A stretch of DNA of 64,000 nt, taken from Dermatemys mawii (taxonomy: Eukaryota > Chordata > Testudines > Dermatemydidae). Location of the stretch: the NCBI GenBank assembly GCA_007922305.1, contig ML677335.1:15343734-15407733 (forward strand). Direction: 5' to 3'. This document shows, piece by piece, positions 15,001-30,000 of the stretch (the first letter of the stretch is position 1; the number at the start of each line of letters is the position of its first letter). The translations under genes and the position numbers were made by a program. The notes below the pieces were generated by a model. The model worked only from the letters and a program-made list of their open reading frames with translations, was not told the origin of the DNA and did not search any database.

Positions 15001-18000
15001 GAATTTGGCTCCCCTTGTGTGCATATAGATGAATTATTATAATTACATGATCACATACTATTTTTTCCACGTGATGTCAATATATACACACACAAGGGTG
15101 TTGAATTAAGGTTGCACAGGGAACTTTAATTCTGGCATTTTTAGCTTTTGAGTGCTTAACTTTGCAACCACAACAGTCTGCTAATTTTTTTTAATTAAAT
15201 TCCTAGGGTTTTTTTTAGAAAAACCTGAAACCACAGAAATTCCATCTTGTGGCATCATACTGACATCTGCCTGTGTCATTATCAACACTGGTGCTGTTAG
15301 AGTCACAGCACAGTTCTCTCTGCCTTTCAAGCTAAAGGAGTAACTGACAGCAGTAACATGCTATCATTCTCTATGTGGGCATGCAGTAGAGGGGGAGATA
15401 CCTATTCTGACAGTGGATTTTATATATTTTTGCTCATAGAAGAGAAATATTCTAACATAGAAACCCTGGGTTTCATTCCAGGCTCTGAAAAGCAGTGTTC
15501 TCTAACGGTCATAAACCTCTCTGCCCTGGTTCCTCCCAAACGCAATCACTTCTGTCCCAGTCCTATCTCCTCCCTCGCCCTCCTCTGCTCCTCATCCATT
15601 CATCCTTCCACCCCACACCCACTTTCTCATCCAGCTAGTCCCAGTCCCACTCCCTGGGACTCCTCATTCTAGTTCTGGTCTTCCCCTCACAGCTTCCCAT
15701 CCAGCCACCCATATTCTCCCCTCTTTAGCCTCCTCATTCCAGTCTCTCTCATAGTCTTGTTGCTCATCTAGTCCCAATCTCCTCTATCTAAATTCCTTAT
15801 CCGATCTCAGACTTCCCTCCCAGTCCCAAACTCCTGCCCGCACCATCTCCCAGCCCTCAAATCCAGTCTCCTTGTCACAATTTACTCCCTTTATGCCGCC
15901 CCAAACACACATACACAGAGGTCCCAGTTCTTGGTCCTTTGCATTCATGCCACGTTAATTTTTCTTCCATGCTGTCTCAGTGTCAGCAGAGGAAGCACTG
16001 AGCACATAGGACAAAGTCTCACTGCTCTCATTTCTTGTGCCTGGCACCACAATGTCCTGCAGCAACCAGCAGCAATTGCAGGGATAGTTCTTCTCAGCAC
16101 CAGTAGTCCTAAAAGCATGCTATGTGCCGACAGAATCTTTAGAGAATCTGGCTTCCAAACTCAAGCAAAACTCTAGTCAGCATATGCAAACTGAGCTTTT
16201 TCAAAGGCCAAATTTTGTCAATTTTTCACAATAGCCGTGAAGGGCTCACGGATAAAAGGCCACCCATTGGTCAAATTTCAAATCCCTACTTCAAACAACG
16301 GAGAGCTAGAGTGTCCTAATGAAATGGTTGTGAGAATTTTTGAACTGTTTTGTTTAAACATATAGACAAAAAACCCTTATTTTTCCCTAATCTAATTCTT
16401 GGAAAATAAGACCATTTTTATTGAAACTTACCAAAGCAATTCAGGCTGAGACAGATGCATTGCATAAGCAATTTTAGCCTAAATGCTTGAAGTCTTACAA
16501 AATAATAAGCACCTAAAAACAGGGTCTTATACTGGGAAGTATTGAGCAACCTTTGCTATACAAACACTGAATAATTTAATAGCACAGAATCACCAGCTAT
16601 TGGCCAGTGCCATTTACGATCAATGACAATGAAATTTCACATTGTCAAAACAAGTATAAAGTTATTTTGCTGCAAATATTCTGCAAGGTTAAAACAAAGC
16701 ACAAATTTCCTAAGTCATTGCCGATGTACATGAGTGAGCATTCTGAAGATGTAAAATGATATAATGCAAGAAGTGCTAAGAATTATTACACATTATTGTC
16801 AACCTTTTGGAAAACTTTCATCTATACCGCCACTGTCACAAATAAGACAGCAAAAAACCCACCAAAAATAACTAACCAAGATATTAACTAAGTAAATAAC
16901 TAAGCAAGAACTGTAATGCAAGAAAGGCAATATTACCTTTTCCTGAAACTACTTCTTTCTCATGTCTCCATCTAAATCCAAACTGTGATAAAGATAAAAA
17001 CTGAAATTAAGTTCTGAACAATCAAATAAATTCAGAAGACATAAAAAATTTAAAAAGTTAATTTCAACAGCTTGCTGCCGTTTAGCACTGTTCCCTTAGT
17101 TAGCTCTGTTAAATAAAATATTAATCCCTCAATCAATAAAAAGAAACTCACTGATTTTTTTATTGTTGGATTGAATCATGTGACTCAAATGGAATCTGAT
17201 TCAGTGGACACGGACCTACAAATCTAAAATATCTTGCTAGCAGGCAGAAAATAAGAGAAATCAGGAGAGAAAGAATTGTATTTCTTTCTGTACTGCAATT
17301 CTTTCTTCACTTTAAACAGTGAGAAGAGTGCTGGAAGTTGAAACAGAATGTGAAATAGATATTTTAATTAAATTTCAATATTCCATTTTCACCTCTTCCC
17401 TACATGAATTAAAAAAAAACTACATTTATCTAAGGCTAGAGTGTCTACACTACAATGCCAAGTGTCTACATTGAAATGTAGTTCCCACCAATGTTACTCA
17501 CCCACTACACCAACCTAATAACTCCACCTCCGCAAGAGACATAATGTATAAGTCAGTGCAGTCTGATGCCCCTCACTGGCAGTTAAATTAGTGCAAGCTC
17601 ACCCTGGAGCACAGTGTGGACATGTAAAACCTGTTTAATTACCGCGGTGGCTGTTCGTCAACACAACTTAGGTCCAATTAATTTTGTAGTGTAGACTTGC
17701 CCTATCTTGTATTTCTTTTTGTTTCTAGACCAGGGGTCGGCAACCTTTCAGAGGTGATGTGCCGAATCGTCATCTAGGCAGGGCCTTGCGTGCCACTCTG
17801 GAAGGGGCGGGGCTTTGGGCTGAAGGGGAGAGGCTGAGGGGGTTAGTCCGCCCCCTTTGGGGTTTTCCCTACAAAACTAACTCTTGCTAACTCTTGTGAT
17901 TTCTTTGAGAAGAATGGAATTTTGGAGGATGCTGGGCTGGTGATAATGTAAGAAGTTCCAGGCCACTTGAGAAATTCAGCCCTGCTGGAAGCTGGCAGAG

Positions 18001-21000
18001 TCTTTCCCCTCCACTCACTGCTCTCACAGGAAGGAAGGAGGGATCAAAGGCCCTGCAGCCTAGCATAGTTCCACTCCCTCCTCCCTCCCATCCTGTGAGA
18101 AATTTGGACCGGACAATGCCTCTGCTCCTCACCCCTACAGCCTGTAGCCTGGAAACGAGCAGAAGAGAGGATGAAGAGCCCATGTAGCCCCCTCCTTCCC
18201 CCTCTAAGACTGGGACAGGGGAGAAAGAAGCCTCCTGAAGCCCATCCACAGATGGCGGGGGGGATGAAGAACCCTAGGAGGAGCAGAGGTAAAGTTGGGG
18301 GTCTGAAGACGTGGGGACTGAACTGATGGTGAGGGCTGAGAGAACTGTATTGAGATGGGCAGGGGCACTGAACTGACGGTAGGGTTGCGGGCTGATGAGA
18401 TGGGAGGCTGAACTAATGGAGGTGGGGCTGATGAGGCCAAACAGTAGGAGGTGTGGGTAAGGATCAATTGTTGGGTAGGACACGGGCAGATGTGGGGTTC
18501 AGAGCCCCTGCAGCAGGAACCACTACTTTGGGAAAGTGAGAAACACTAAAATGGCTCTCTCACAAAGAATGAGCAGGGACAGTTTTTTTTAAAAAAAATG
18601 TTTTTTCATCTTTTTTTTTTAAAAAAAATCTCATGATTTTGATCTCTTGAGGGGGACCAACTCATGATTTTTGCAATATTGTGTCATCTGAAATTCCTGG
18701 ACCAAATCATAGAATATTAGGGTTGGAAGAGACCTCAGGAAGTCATCTAGTCCAATCCCCTGCTCAGAGCAAGACAAACACCAACTAAATCATCCCAGGT
18801 GGGACTTCGTCAAGTCAGGAAAAACCTCTATAAAGATGGAGATTCCACCACCTCCCTAGGTAACCCATTCCTGTGCTTCAGTACCCTCCTAGTGAAACAG
18901 TGTTTCCTAATATCCAACCTAGGCCTCCCCGCCTGCAACTTGAGACCATTGTTTTTTGGTCTATCATCTGCCACAACTGAGAACAGCTTAGCTCCATCCT
19001 CTTTGGACCCTCCCCACCTTTCAGGTAATTGAAGGCTGCTACCAAATCCCCCCTCGCTCTTCTCTTCTGCAGACTAAATAAACCCAATTCCCTCAGCCTC
19101 TCCTCCTAAGTCATGTGCCCTAGCCCCCTAATCATGTTCATTGCCTTCCACCGGCCTCTCTCCAATTTGTCCACATCCATTCTGTAATGGGGGACCAAAA
19201 CGGGATGCAATACTCCAGGTATGACCTCATCAGTGCCGAATAGAGGGAATTATCACTTCCTTCGATCTGCTGCTCCTATTAATACAGCCCAATATACCAC
19301 TGGCCTTCTTGGCAACAAGGGCACGCTGCTGACTCATATCCAGTTTCTCATCCACTATAATCCCCATGTCCTTTTCTGCAAAACTGCCACTTAGCCAGTT
19401 GGGCCCCAGCCTGCAGCAGTGCATGGTATTCTTCCTTCCTAGGTGCAGAACTCTGCACTTGTCTTTGTCAAACTTCATCAGATTTCTTTTGGCCCAATCC
19501 TCCAATTTGTCTAGGTCACTCTGGAGTTTATCCCTACCCTCCATAGTATCTACCTCACCCCTCAGCTTAATGTCACCTGCGAACTTGCTGAGGGTGCAAT
19601 TAATCCCATAATCCAGATCATTAAAAAAGATGTTGAACAAAACCAGCCCCAGGACCAGCCTCTGGGGGACTGAGACAAATAAATGTGTCAACCATATAAA
19701 ATTAACACTCTTTGGGCCAGGGATCACATATTCATGTGTGTTTTTAGGGCAATTTACACTACAGAGCCCTGACCCTGGAGAGTTAAGTAAATATAGGATT
19801 ACATTCCGCAGTCAGCATGTAAAGCGAAAACGGCATATAGTCAAAACTCACTGAGTTTAATGGCAGGCAGAATCGCCCGCCCTACAGATACAGTATTTCA
19901 ATTATTATTTTTCTCTTTTTTCTCCACCGACTGCGTAAAGCTGAAATTGCGCATGTTAAATGTGCATAAGATACGACTCGCCTGTACAATTTTGTTTGAA
20001 AACAAGTTAAATATGTACTTAAACCTCATCTAAAACTGCCATATACATTTAGTGCTTTTCTCAATTATTTCAATGCAGAATGCATTTTGTACTTACCTTC
20101 ATTTCTCTTATTCCCTAGCTTTTGGCAAGAAAATGGCAGGTTTGTCAGGGAGTGAATTTTACCTTTTTGTTAACTGTAATATATCATTTAAAAGATATTT
20201 TCTGTTTTGCTACAAATCATTTTCAGAGAAAAACAGAACACTTGAGTGTCCCTTCAATGCCCAAACTGTCTCTAATATTTTTTAAACATAATCCAATAGT
20301 GACCAGACTGTGCATTTTTAGCCCATTGATACACGATGAACACAAGGCAACTTCAATAGCTTAAGGATGCATAGCTCCTGACTTACTGTTCAACTACATA
20401 ACTGCTCATATGGTGTACCCATAATACAATCTGCTAAATGCATCTGGGAGAATTTCAGTTTATCAACAGAGTACAACTGCTGACAGTAAAAGATTACAGA
20501 ACTCCTGTTGATGGCTGAATTTGAAATCTCAACTGAGTTCAAAGGAGGCTATCTGTATGTTGTAAAGGTTAAACCAGAGAGAAAAAATACAAAAGTGTCA
20601 TATGGAAACGGAGCACCACCATCATGTAGTGCAAACACACACACACAAAGAAAAGCCACATAAGAGGGACATGATGCTAATAATATATACAGACCACTAA
20701 GAAAAAACTGCATGGTGCAATAGGGCTACAGTATCACCAATATGTAGAAGTTCAGTTAAATAACTCACATCATATGAAATGCAGATTCTGCCATCTGTCT
20801 GCTTCTCTGACCTTGTCTATAATGGCAAACATTGTAGCTATAATTTTGCTAGAGCTAGGACTCAGGCATTTTTTCTACAGTAGAACCTCAGAGTTACGAA
20901 CCCCAGAACTGATGAACTCACCAGTCAACCAAACCTGGTCATTTGGAACCAGAACTACACAATCAGGCAGCAGCAGAGACAAAATACACAAAACAAACAA

Positions 21001-24000
21001 ACAAACCAACCAACCACAGTAAAGGACTGCGTTAAACTTTTATTACTAAAAAAGGGAAATTAGCATTTTTCTACTGCATAGTAAAGTACAGAACTGTATT
21101 ATGTCATCGTTCGGTTGTAAACTTTTGAAAGAACCACCGTAGTGTTTTGTTCAGTTACAAACATTTCAGAGTTACAAACAACCTCCATTCCTGAGAGGTT
21201 TGTAACTCTGAGGTTCTACTGTATAGTGTCAAATAACTTTACTCTGTGGTAAAAACATCTGAGCCCTGCCTATAAACAGATTCCACGGTTGCCATCCGTG
21301 CTAGAGCAGTGCTGGAAGTGAGCTATGGTTATGTAGACAAGAGATAAGTGGTGCTAGCTGGCAACAGGAGAAGCATCTGTAGGAATATGTGGCAATGTAT
21401 TGGCCCTCTCTATTCAATGTACATATTTGCCCTTCATTAATGCAGTTTTAAGTCTTTTAAGACTTAAGGTCCTATTGAACCCATAATTATTTCCTGGATA
21501 CTCCAGATGCAAGTGACTCATAATGCTTATTTATCATCTATGGTTGACCAGAAAAGAAGCAGTGAGGTTGATCATTATGAGTGAATTATATCACTGCTCC
21601 ATTCCTTTGTGTGTTTACTTTCAAGTGAAATTTAAGGAATTGGTTAACATTCTTTAAAGCCCTTATTGGTCTGGGATCTGCCTAACTCAGATTTATTATG
21701 ACTATTATTATTCATTTATATAAAGCTACAAACTTGTAAAGTTTACATATTCTTAAACTGCATAATACAGAACAAGACAAGTTTGATGTCCTAAAGTACT
21801 TACAAGACACAGAACACATCGTAGTTTATGAGAACAAACAAATACTGGTGAAAAAAGCAAGGTCAGAAATATTTTTGAAATAAGTTGCTTTTAAAGAGGG
21901 ATTTGATGAATGAAAGAGAATACCAAGCAGACACGGATTGGGAGCCTGCTTCAAGCATAGAGGGTTACATGAAAAATGTTGGAAAGCTCAGAGTGGAAGG
22001 TTGTGATAAGGGTGAACTGAAGAGAGAATACTGGAAAGAAGTCTGGAGGAAAAGAGCGAGCAAAACTATATAAGGTCTTGACAGGGAGCACCAGGATCTC
22101 AAATTTGATGTGGAAAGAGACAGGGAAGCCAATGAAGGTGCTCAGGTTAAAAGCACTGCTTAACTATTTTATGTACTTTATGTACTTATGCATTCCATGT
22201 ACTCCTTCATTAATTCAAATGTCTTTACCTGAAATGAAACTTTCCCAAGCAATCTTCTAGTCAAACAACAAAAAGATTGCACAGGAATAAAATTACTAGA
22301 ACTATTTGACCTCTCCAGAACATTCAGCCACTTTGTACCTCCACAGTGTACTGGGACCACTTGATGTCAGGGCCAAAGCACAATGCAATCAATATTCAAC
22401 CAGTGAAATGATCCCCCTAAGATTTTTCCAGGCAGAATAACTTAACAGCAGTCTTGTCTCTCTTCTAACTTGTGCCAGATTCAACTTCCCAAGACATAAA
22501 AGTGGCTCGAAACCACCTTTGTCTCCTCTATCCCAAGCTGTGTCTTCAATTAACTTGGTACATATATAATGGTGCAAATCTCCATTATGCATTGCTTTCA
22601 TTTTTTAATGTTCCTGGTTTCAGTACAGAAATATATTGTCCAGAACTACTATTTTCTTTTATGATCAATGATCATTACCATAAAGGTAATAGCACAGAAC
22701 GCTTATGTAAAAATAATGCCATGTGGACCAAACTACATAGAAAGGAACTAGGAGTCAAAAAGTTGCTGGGTCTTAAGTCAGGATGAGCCACTTATTCACA
22801 GAGTGATTGTGAACAAGTCATTTGAGCTCTTTGCACCCCTGCTGGAAAACTGGGCAGAATGACATCACCAATTATCAGATGTTTTATCTGCACTGAATTT
22901 GCCCTAGTTAGATGTATTATAAATAAGATTAACAGTGCCAGTTTTTTTCCTGAAGGGCAATGTTTTTCCATAAATTAAATTTTCAGACGTATTGCAATCA
23001 GGACTTAATATAATCTGAACAAAAATATTTTTGACAAATAACTGGAAAATCATTCAATAGAAACAGAAATTATTAGGTTCCATATTATTCTTCTTATGCT
23101 AACAATTTGCTAAGGAAGGAACATCTTGTGCTTGGCTAACTCAGCAATCTGCAGTGTGATCTAAAATAAGTTTCACTTGAACTATTTGTGCTTCAGTCTA
23201 GCACAAATAAATCAGCTGCATAACATGGGAATTGCATTAAACAATTGTTCACTAAACTAGAATAGAAAAAAAAATTAAATTGAGGATAACTGAAGAATCC
23301 TACATCCATGGTTTTTAATTTGATTTTAAATAACTTGTACAATCTAATGTACTGTTGCTCATTTAATAAAAATGCAGAACATTGTCTCCAGATAAATTCT
23401 GCAGCAGTAAAATGTTTACAGTGTTGTTGTAACTGTAGTGGTCCCAGGATATTGGAGACAGAAGGTGGATGAGGAATATCATTTATTGGATCAAATTCTG
23501 TTGGTGAAATAGACAAACTAAGAAGACAGATACACAGAGAACAACATCTCTACCTTTTCATGCTCTCTGTATATGTATCTTCCTATTGTATGTTCTACTC
23601 TATGCATCTGATGAAGTGGGTTCTGGCCCACGAAAGCTTATGCCCAAATAAATTTGTTAGTCTCTAAGGTGCCATAAGTACTCCTCATTCTTTTTGCTAA
23701 CAATGCTTCCACTAAACACTGGAAAATGACAAGCAGTGGATAAGGGGGAAAGTAAATAAAAAGTCAAATGTATGTAAAGGGTGATTTTAAAAAGTAATAC
23801 TGAATAAGCTGAAACAGAAACAGAGATGAACTCAATAGAAAAATAAGAAATGAAGTTGGTCTGTTAGATAGGAAGGGTGGCTCACAGGATAAAGAAACTA
23901 AAAGCAGAAGCAACAGAAAACTTTATAACATTTGGTAAAGGAGTTCAGTGAGGCCCTAACAGCACCTATGCAGATGTCCTAAGAAGAAGTGCTAATTTTC

Positions 24001-27000
24001 TGACCATAGATAGGGACGAAGTACAATGGACCCTTATCCCCAAGAAAAGCACTAAGAGGCACGCAGTATATTAATCTTTGTTTGCAGCCTGAACACAAGG
24101 GAAATGATAGTCCTGGAAACATAAATACCTCATTTTGTTAGAGCCACAAGCAATATAAAATGAAAAGGAGTCAGTCCAAAAAGTGGATGTCCTATCTAAT
24201 AATTAATGGCTCTAGCAACAACTAACGGATGCATGGTGATCCTTCCTTCCTTGTCTGAAAGAGGAAATGTTTTGATTAACACAGAAAGAACAAACAGAAA
24301 TTATGTGGTGAGTCTAACAATAATCTTTTCATGGAAAAACTAAAGGTAAGAGTCTTTACAATGTAGTAGTACTCCAGGCTGAAGCAATAGTGACAATAGC
24401 TTAAGGTGGAAAGCAAGAAGTCACATCTCTCAAGGACTGCAGGACTTGAAGCTTGGTCCACAGCATTCTTAGGAGTTAGTAAACTGCAACTTGCCAACCA
24501 GTGACTGCTAACAGTTCCAAATGTTGAATCCTGACAGAGGACTCCAATCCTAGAACCTAACTGGCAGATTGTTCGGGGTCCTGACTGGTCCACAACTTTT
24601 ATCTAAACCTCAGCAGTGGATCCCTGCTGTACAAAACTGGAATCCACTCTGCTTTGGTCTATGCTTCCTACTCCACTGATTTGACTTCCTGGTATCCCAA
24701 CCGCCCTTGACTTCTTGTATCTGACCTGTGGTCCCAATATCTGGTTTGTCTCCTACCTCTGACTTCTTGGTATCCTGACCCAGCCTGATTCTAACTCCTG
24801 ACCCATGGTTCTGATCTTCAGTTTGTATCATGATTCTGATCCTGGTATCCTGATCCAAATGATTCTTGACTCCCATCCTATGACTCTGGCTCTCACCACT
24901 AGATATGGCTACCCATAACCCAGCCATGACAACATCTGACAAAGTCTTGCTGCACTACCACTTTGTTCAGTTGCCTCCTGCCCAGAACTGCCTTCTGCCT
25001 CAGTCAATCTATGTGAACGTTAAGACTGTTCTGGATATACCCATCTGATATTGATAGGTGAGCTCCTTCCACTATGGACAGAATCTTTACAATCTAATGA
25101 CTAAGAGAAGGGATTCTGGTCCTGCCATGTTAATCTATAGGCTCTTGGAGTTTGATTGTTGATTTCTAACAGAGCTGCAAACGTGATAATGTTAATAGGA
25201 AACAATAGAAAGCCTAGTCCCACAGCCTGAAGCTTCAAGAAGTTGTTATTTTTTTGTGCGTCCATCTTCAACCAAATGCTTTGACATGATGTAGGGCCCT
25301 GAGACTATTATGATTCCAATGGCTAAAAAGACCGAGTGTGGTTTCCAAGATGAGATATTCTTAACAAGACACTGCTTGAGGAATTTCCACACACAGTTCT
25401 ATGGAAGAATCAGATGAGGGACTTTTCTTGTGGTGCAACAAATGAGTAGGCACATGGAGATACGCCCCCCACCCCTTCATCCATGCAACACAGAAAGTCA
25501 TCTACACTTCGAATCTGACTTCCTATATGGAGGAATTCGGAGGGAGAGCCAGAATAGGATGAAACACACAGTCTTCTTGATTGTAAAATACTACGACTAA
25601 CCCCTTTCCCATTCCTAAGATTCTTCTACGTTGATGGACCAGTTCTTGTGATAAGCAGATTATGTAACATACGAAAGACCCTGTCTTTTGTTGGAATGAG
25701 GAGCAAAATGTCACTGAATATGATTTGAGAGTTGGGGAGGAAATTCTATGGTGTAAACCTTCTAAAGACAGGCACAGACAGAATGTTGTAGGCAGGGACA
25801 CCTAATGCAAGTTGTGCATCTCTAGAGTGCCTTCTGCAGAAGTTTAGCAGGATAACTAAAGTTTATAGGGAAAGTCACATGAAGAACTGCTGGCTATCAG
25901 ATGAAGAAACCAGTGCTCCACTGAGCCTGTCTGCAGCAGATGAGGGCTGCAGAGTAGAGCAGAAAAGAGAAAGCAATAAACTTCTCAATATCTGGACATG
26001 CAGAGGACAAAAAATACGACAGAACAAAGTTGAAACCAATATATTGCTGCAGAGGCAGTAGGGTGGAGCTGACTGTGCCTTAAAGGATCAGTTTTACATT
26101 CCAAAAGAAAAATCCTATACAGATTTTTCCCTTCGTACCAGAAGCGGACATGGATAGGCCAACAGTTGATTAAGATTTAGAGGAGGGACTTAGTACAAGA
26201 ATAGCATGTTTGAAAAAAGAACACATAAAACAGCTTAAGAGAAAACAAATTACACAATCTGTTAAAGTTGTTTATATTTTAGCACATTTTCCAATTCTTA
26301 TAATCATGAGGAAAAGTTAAAGAAACAGGACTCATTCTCTTTTAGAATGGGGGGAATTCAAAGTGACCTAACAGAATTTAGAGAAGTCATATGTGAAGTG
26401 GGAAAAAAAAATATTGTTCACACCAAAGATTCAAAAACGAGAAGAAAATTAGCAAACTGGGGAAAAAACTTTTCCCACAAAGAATAATAAACACATGCAA
26501 TAAGATACTGGGACTGATAATTAAAGAAAACAAAAGAAAATTATAAATGAGTTCAAGGGAGACGGATTATTTTCTGAAGGTGGAAGGGCTTGAGGGATAC
26601 GGCATAAACGTAGGAAGACGAGATAAAGATTAAAAAAATCAGGGAAGGCATCTTAAGTATTTTTATGTTCCTTAAGTTTCTTAAGAAAATTAATTCTGCA
26701 CTAAGCAATAGACAAATTTAGCGCCCATCTTACAGACATTTATCATGAATAGTCCCACAGAACTCAGCATAGGCAGTGTTTGCAGGACTGATCTTAATGC
26801 AGTACTCTCTATCAATATATAGAACAAAGAACTTATTTTGCAACAAAAGAGATTTATGAAATTTAAAAATGTACCTTGTTCTCTTTGTATCTACTCAGAT
26901 CTGCTATACAATACTCTTTGAATAATTTATCATAGTATTTCTTTGCCAATCTCTTTTCCCTGTAACCAGAAAGACAACATTATTGATTAAGAATACGGAA

Positions 27001-30000
27001 AATAGAGAGTGAGGTCAAACAACATAAACCCTATTACATAGTTAGGGCATTAACAGGACAGGGGCACTGCAGGTTTTGTTTTCTCTAATGAATACATGTT
27101 GTAATTGTAAAAATAAAACAAAATAAGAAAATATACAGCTTGATTAGCATAACTGTCATGAAACAGTTTTAGTTTCTCTTGAAAGTAATTATATATTTAA
27201 AACACAAGCAGCACAATTTTGAAGTTGTACTCTTCTGGGTTTCTGAATGGTAGTTTAATTCTCTTAGGAACTGAAGAATAGTTTATTCATTTCTGTGTCA
27301 TCAGTTCATTTTGACACAGAGCTGTATTACTTTATCTTCTACCCTTTTTAGTTTTTTTAACTTATCAAAAGTTCAAAGCAATAAGAGCAAATATGCATGG
27401 CAATTTTTAATGAATGAGGAAAAAGACAAATACAAAGTGATCTGAAAAAAAAAAAAAAGTCTTATTATTGATCAAGTTACCAATTCATGTCCACTGCATC
27501 TTCCTCTTTCCACAGAAATCTATAGTTTTCTCTTACAACATCAAGGTCTGTCTTGTCACTTGCTCTGTGAAAGGGTACATTTTTATTAAGAAGCAGATCT
27601 AGTATTAAAATGAAATTTTACAGCACCAGAAAAAAATACTATGATCATCATTTGGCAAATGATGGTATTTTAGAATTCCATGCATTATTTATTAAATGGG
27701 ACATACTGGGAGATACTTTTAAGAAGCAACAATTGTTCACTAGAACAAGTATTATACACTAACTTTTTTCCTAAAAGAATAAAAGAGCTTGCTTCCAACA
27801 TTCAACTCACTCACAACTATTAAAATTGTGAGAGATTTAATTCTATATAAAAAGTTATGTTTAAACATAAAAAGAGGATTACCTGCAGCTCAGAACGAGG
27901 GTTTAGCTTCCCTGGGCAGATGTTTAGTGATATTCCAGACTTCACAAGCCTACTGGGTTCAAATTGCCAAAAACAGAGCAGGGGATTTATCCACACGTCT
28001 TCATTAACATTAATGAAGAACATGTAAATAACTGCCTGAACTTTTTTGGAAACCTCAATCCTAGCAATTAGCGAATTGTGACTTGGATAAATTTGGTAAT
28101 TAACCTGTAAAAAGTGCCCGGTACTCCAAATAATTTTACTATCTGCAAGCAGTTATTCCAGCACTACGTGCTGCACCACAGAGGTCTGAGTACAAAATTG
28201 TCATTTTCTTCTCTCATCAGAGCAGCATTTGACATTCTAGAAATGAGAGTTGAATGCTCAGCAAATACTGGATTATTTTAGATACACCTTCCATGTGGTA
28301 GTGTCTTTTAATCTACATAACCAAAACAAAAACTCCCAAATAAATTTCATCTAACTTTTCATGTGTAGATACAAATTGTACAAAGTTAAATCAAGACAAC
28401 TAACAAGTCTCCAAATCTAATTCAGATATTTACAATCTGGTATATTTTAGCAAAAAAAGTTAATGATTTGATACACAAATAAATCTCTGGCCACAGAATT
28501 AATTACGTAGCATGTATTTTAGCAGTTTTATAAAAAAAAAAAAAAAAAAAAGTATGTTCTCTAATGGTACTTACCCTGAACGTTGGAAATCTTCCTTTTT
28601 GCCACCATAGTATAAAATGTAGTCATTCACAAACTTTTTATGTCTTGCATACTGAATAAAGCAAAATTAAGGAATTCATTTTCAAATGTTCTCTCTACTC
28701 CACAGCTGGCTTATTTAGCTTCACACTACCATTACCTCAGATAAAAAGATTAGTACAAAATTGTTTCTACAATATAAGGGAGTTAAAGAAGCTATTCCCA
28801 AAATTAATTTTAATGGAAAAGAAGTTTAAGTAACTCATTAAAATAAATGTTTATAAATTAATTCTCAACAGAAGAATTTTAGGGCAGAATTTAATTTGCA
28901 AAACCCATCCATATGCCACACCCTTATAAAAATTTTGAATATATTTGAAGATGTACAACCGATCTTTAATCCAGCCTTTACTGTGTATTCTATTGCAGTT
29001 CAAACTAGAGTTCCATGATATTCCAACTTTAGTTTAAAATACATCTTTATCATTTTTGCCTGATACAAATATAAAATTACTAATGAAATTAAACATTTTT
29101 AGGGGTACTTTTCAGTGTCAGTGTAAAAGCAATAACAAACTTCAGCAGATAACTTTGTTTGGGACCACAATATTAAGTTACAGGAAATTATACTGTGATG
29201 ATTAGGACATTTCTGTCGTACAGATGTAATTTGACACATTTTATGAGTTAAAACGCAAAAATAAAACCGTATAAACGATCACATTATTCTAAAATAGGCA
29301 CCTCCACAAATAGAAATAAAAAACAGTAAAACAATAATTTAAAATATATAACAAATTTCTCAGACATCATTGGAACTACAGAATTGGAAATAAATTATCT
29401 TCCTGGCATGTTCTTAAGCCACATGTTAAATTGAGTTCAGAAAGAACTCATTTCTATCAACCTACTGCCTGCATTAAAATCACTTTATGGAAAACAATAT
29501 TGTAAATGTATTTTCTGCTAGAAGTTTCCAAATGTCAACTCAATCTTAATGTTATTCTTCAAAACTTAAACACCTAAATTCAAGAATACAGTTAGGGGCC
29601 TTAATTTAGCAAGACTACAAGAGACTGTAAACATCATGATGAAGCTGACTAACCTCAAGGAAATCCAGCTTCTTTGTCACAATTATCAAATTTGATAATA
29701 GTAGCCAACTGACTTGCCCTTCCAACCGGGGGAAAAGAGTAAGACAGTAGCAATAGAGAAATTATCCAAATCGGGCACTTATACAAAGCTCTAGGAAAAC
29801 AACAGATACACTATGGCTAACCAATTCTACCACGGATTCTTTAATCATAGCTTCTTCAACTGCTTGTTTCTACAACTTGAGGATCATTAGCCATGTGCGG
29901 ATGACGTTAGGTGGAAAGAGTGCAGGAAAAATAATGTAAAGATGACACAGCAAAGTTAAGTACTTTGGAGGACCACCTGATTTTTTTACATAAGCATAGC

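Larger units (their letters stand above)
5268..16936 (-). other. FRA10AC1: FRA10AC1 intron 8, repeat-rich
   Basis: 11669 nt. Listed separately: MIR-like (6646-6870), an hAT MITE (7474-7783), a foldback SINE-like pair (11324-11577), L2/MIR-like copies (11579-11835, 12240-12535), an hAT arm (14168-14704) and a SINE fragment (14893-14988). A (GGAA)n run lies at 11064-11083. A pyrimidine-rich stretch at 15530-15900 repeats TCCCAGTCC-type words. The stretches 7800-11060, 12600-14160 and 15900-16900 show nothing I recognise. Confidence 0.8.
16983..26874 (-). other. FRA10AC1: FRA10AC1 intron 7, repeat-rich
   Basis: 9892 nt. Listed separately: a MITE (17443-17696), an hAT-like fragment (17732-17800), a CR1 LINE (18704-19715), a DNA-element fragment (19765-19995), a Tigger-like MITE (20878-21221), a MIR piece (22790-22870), SINE-like repeats (23415-23700) and a degenerate tandem array (24640-24925). 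The stretches 17830-18700, 20000-20870, 21230-22780 and 24930-26870 show no gene; 18250-18480 has a purine-rich run with loosely repeated GGGCTGA-type words. Confidence 0.8.
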
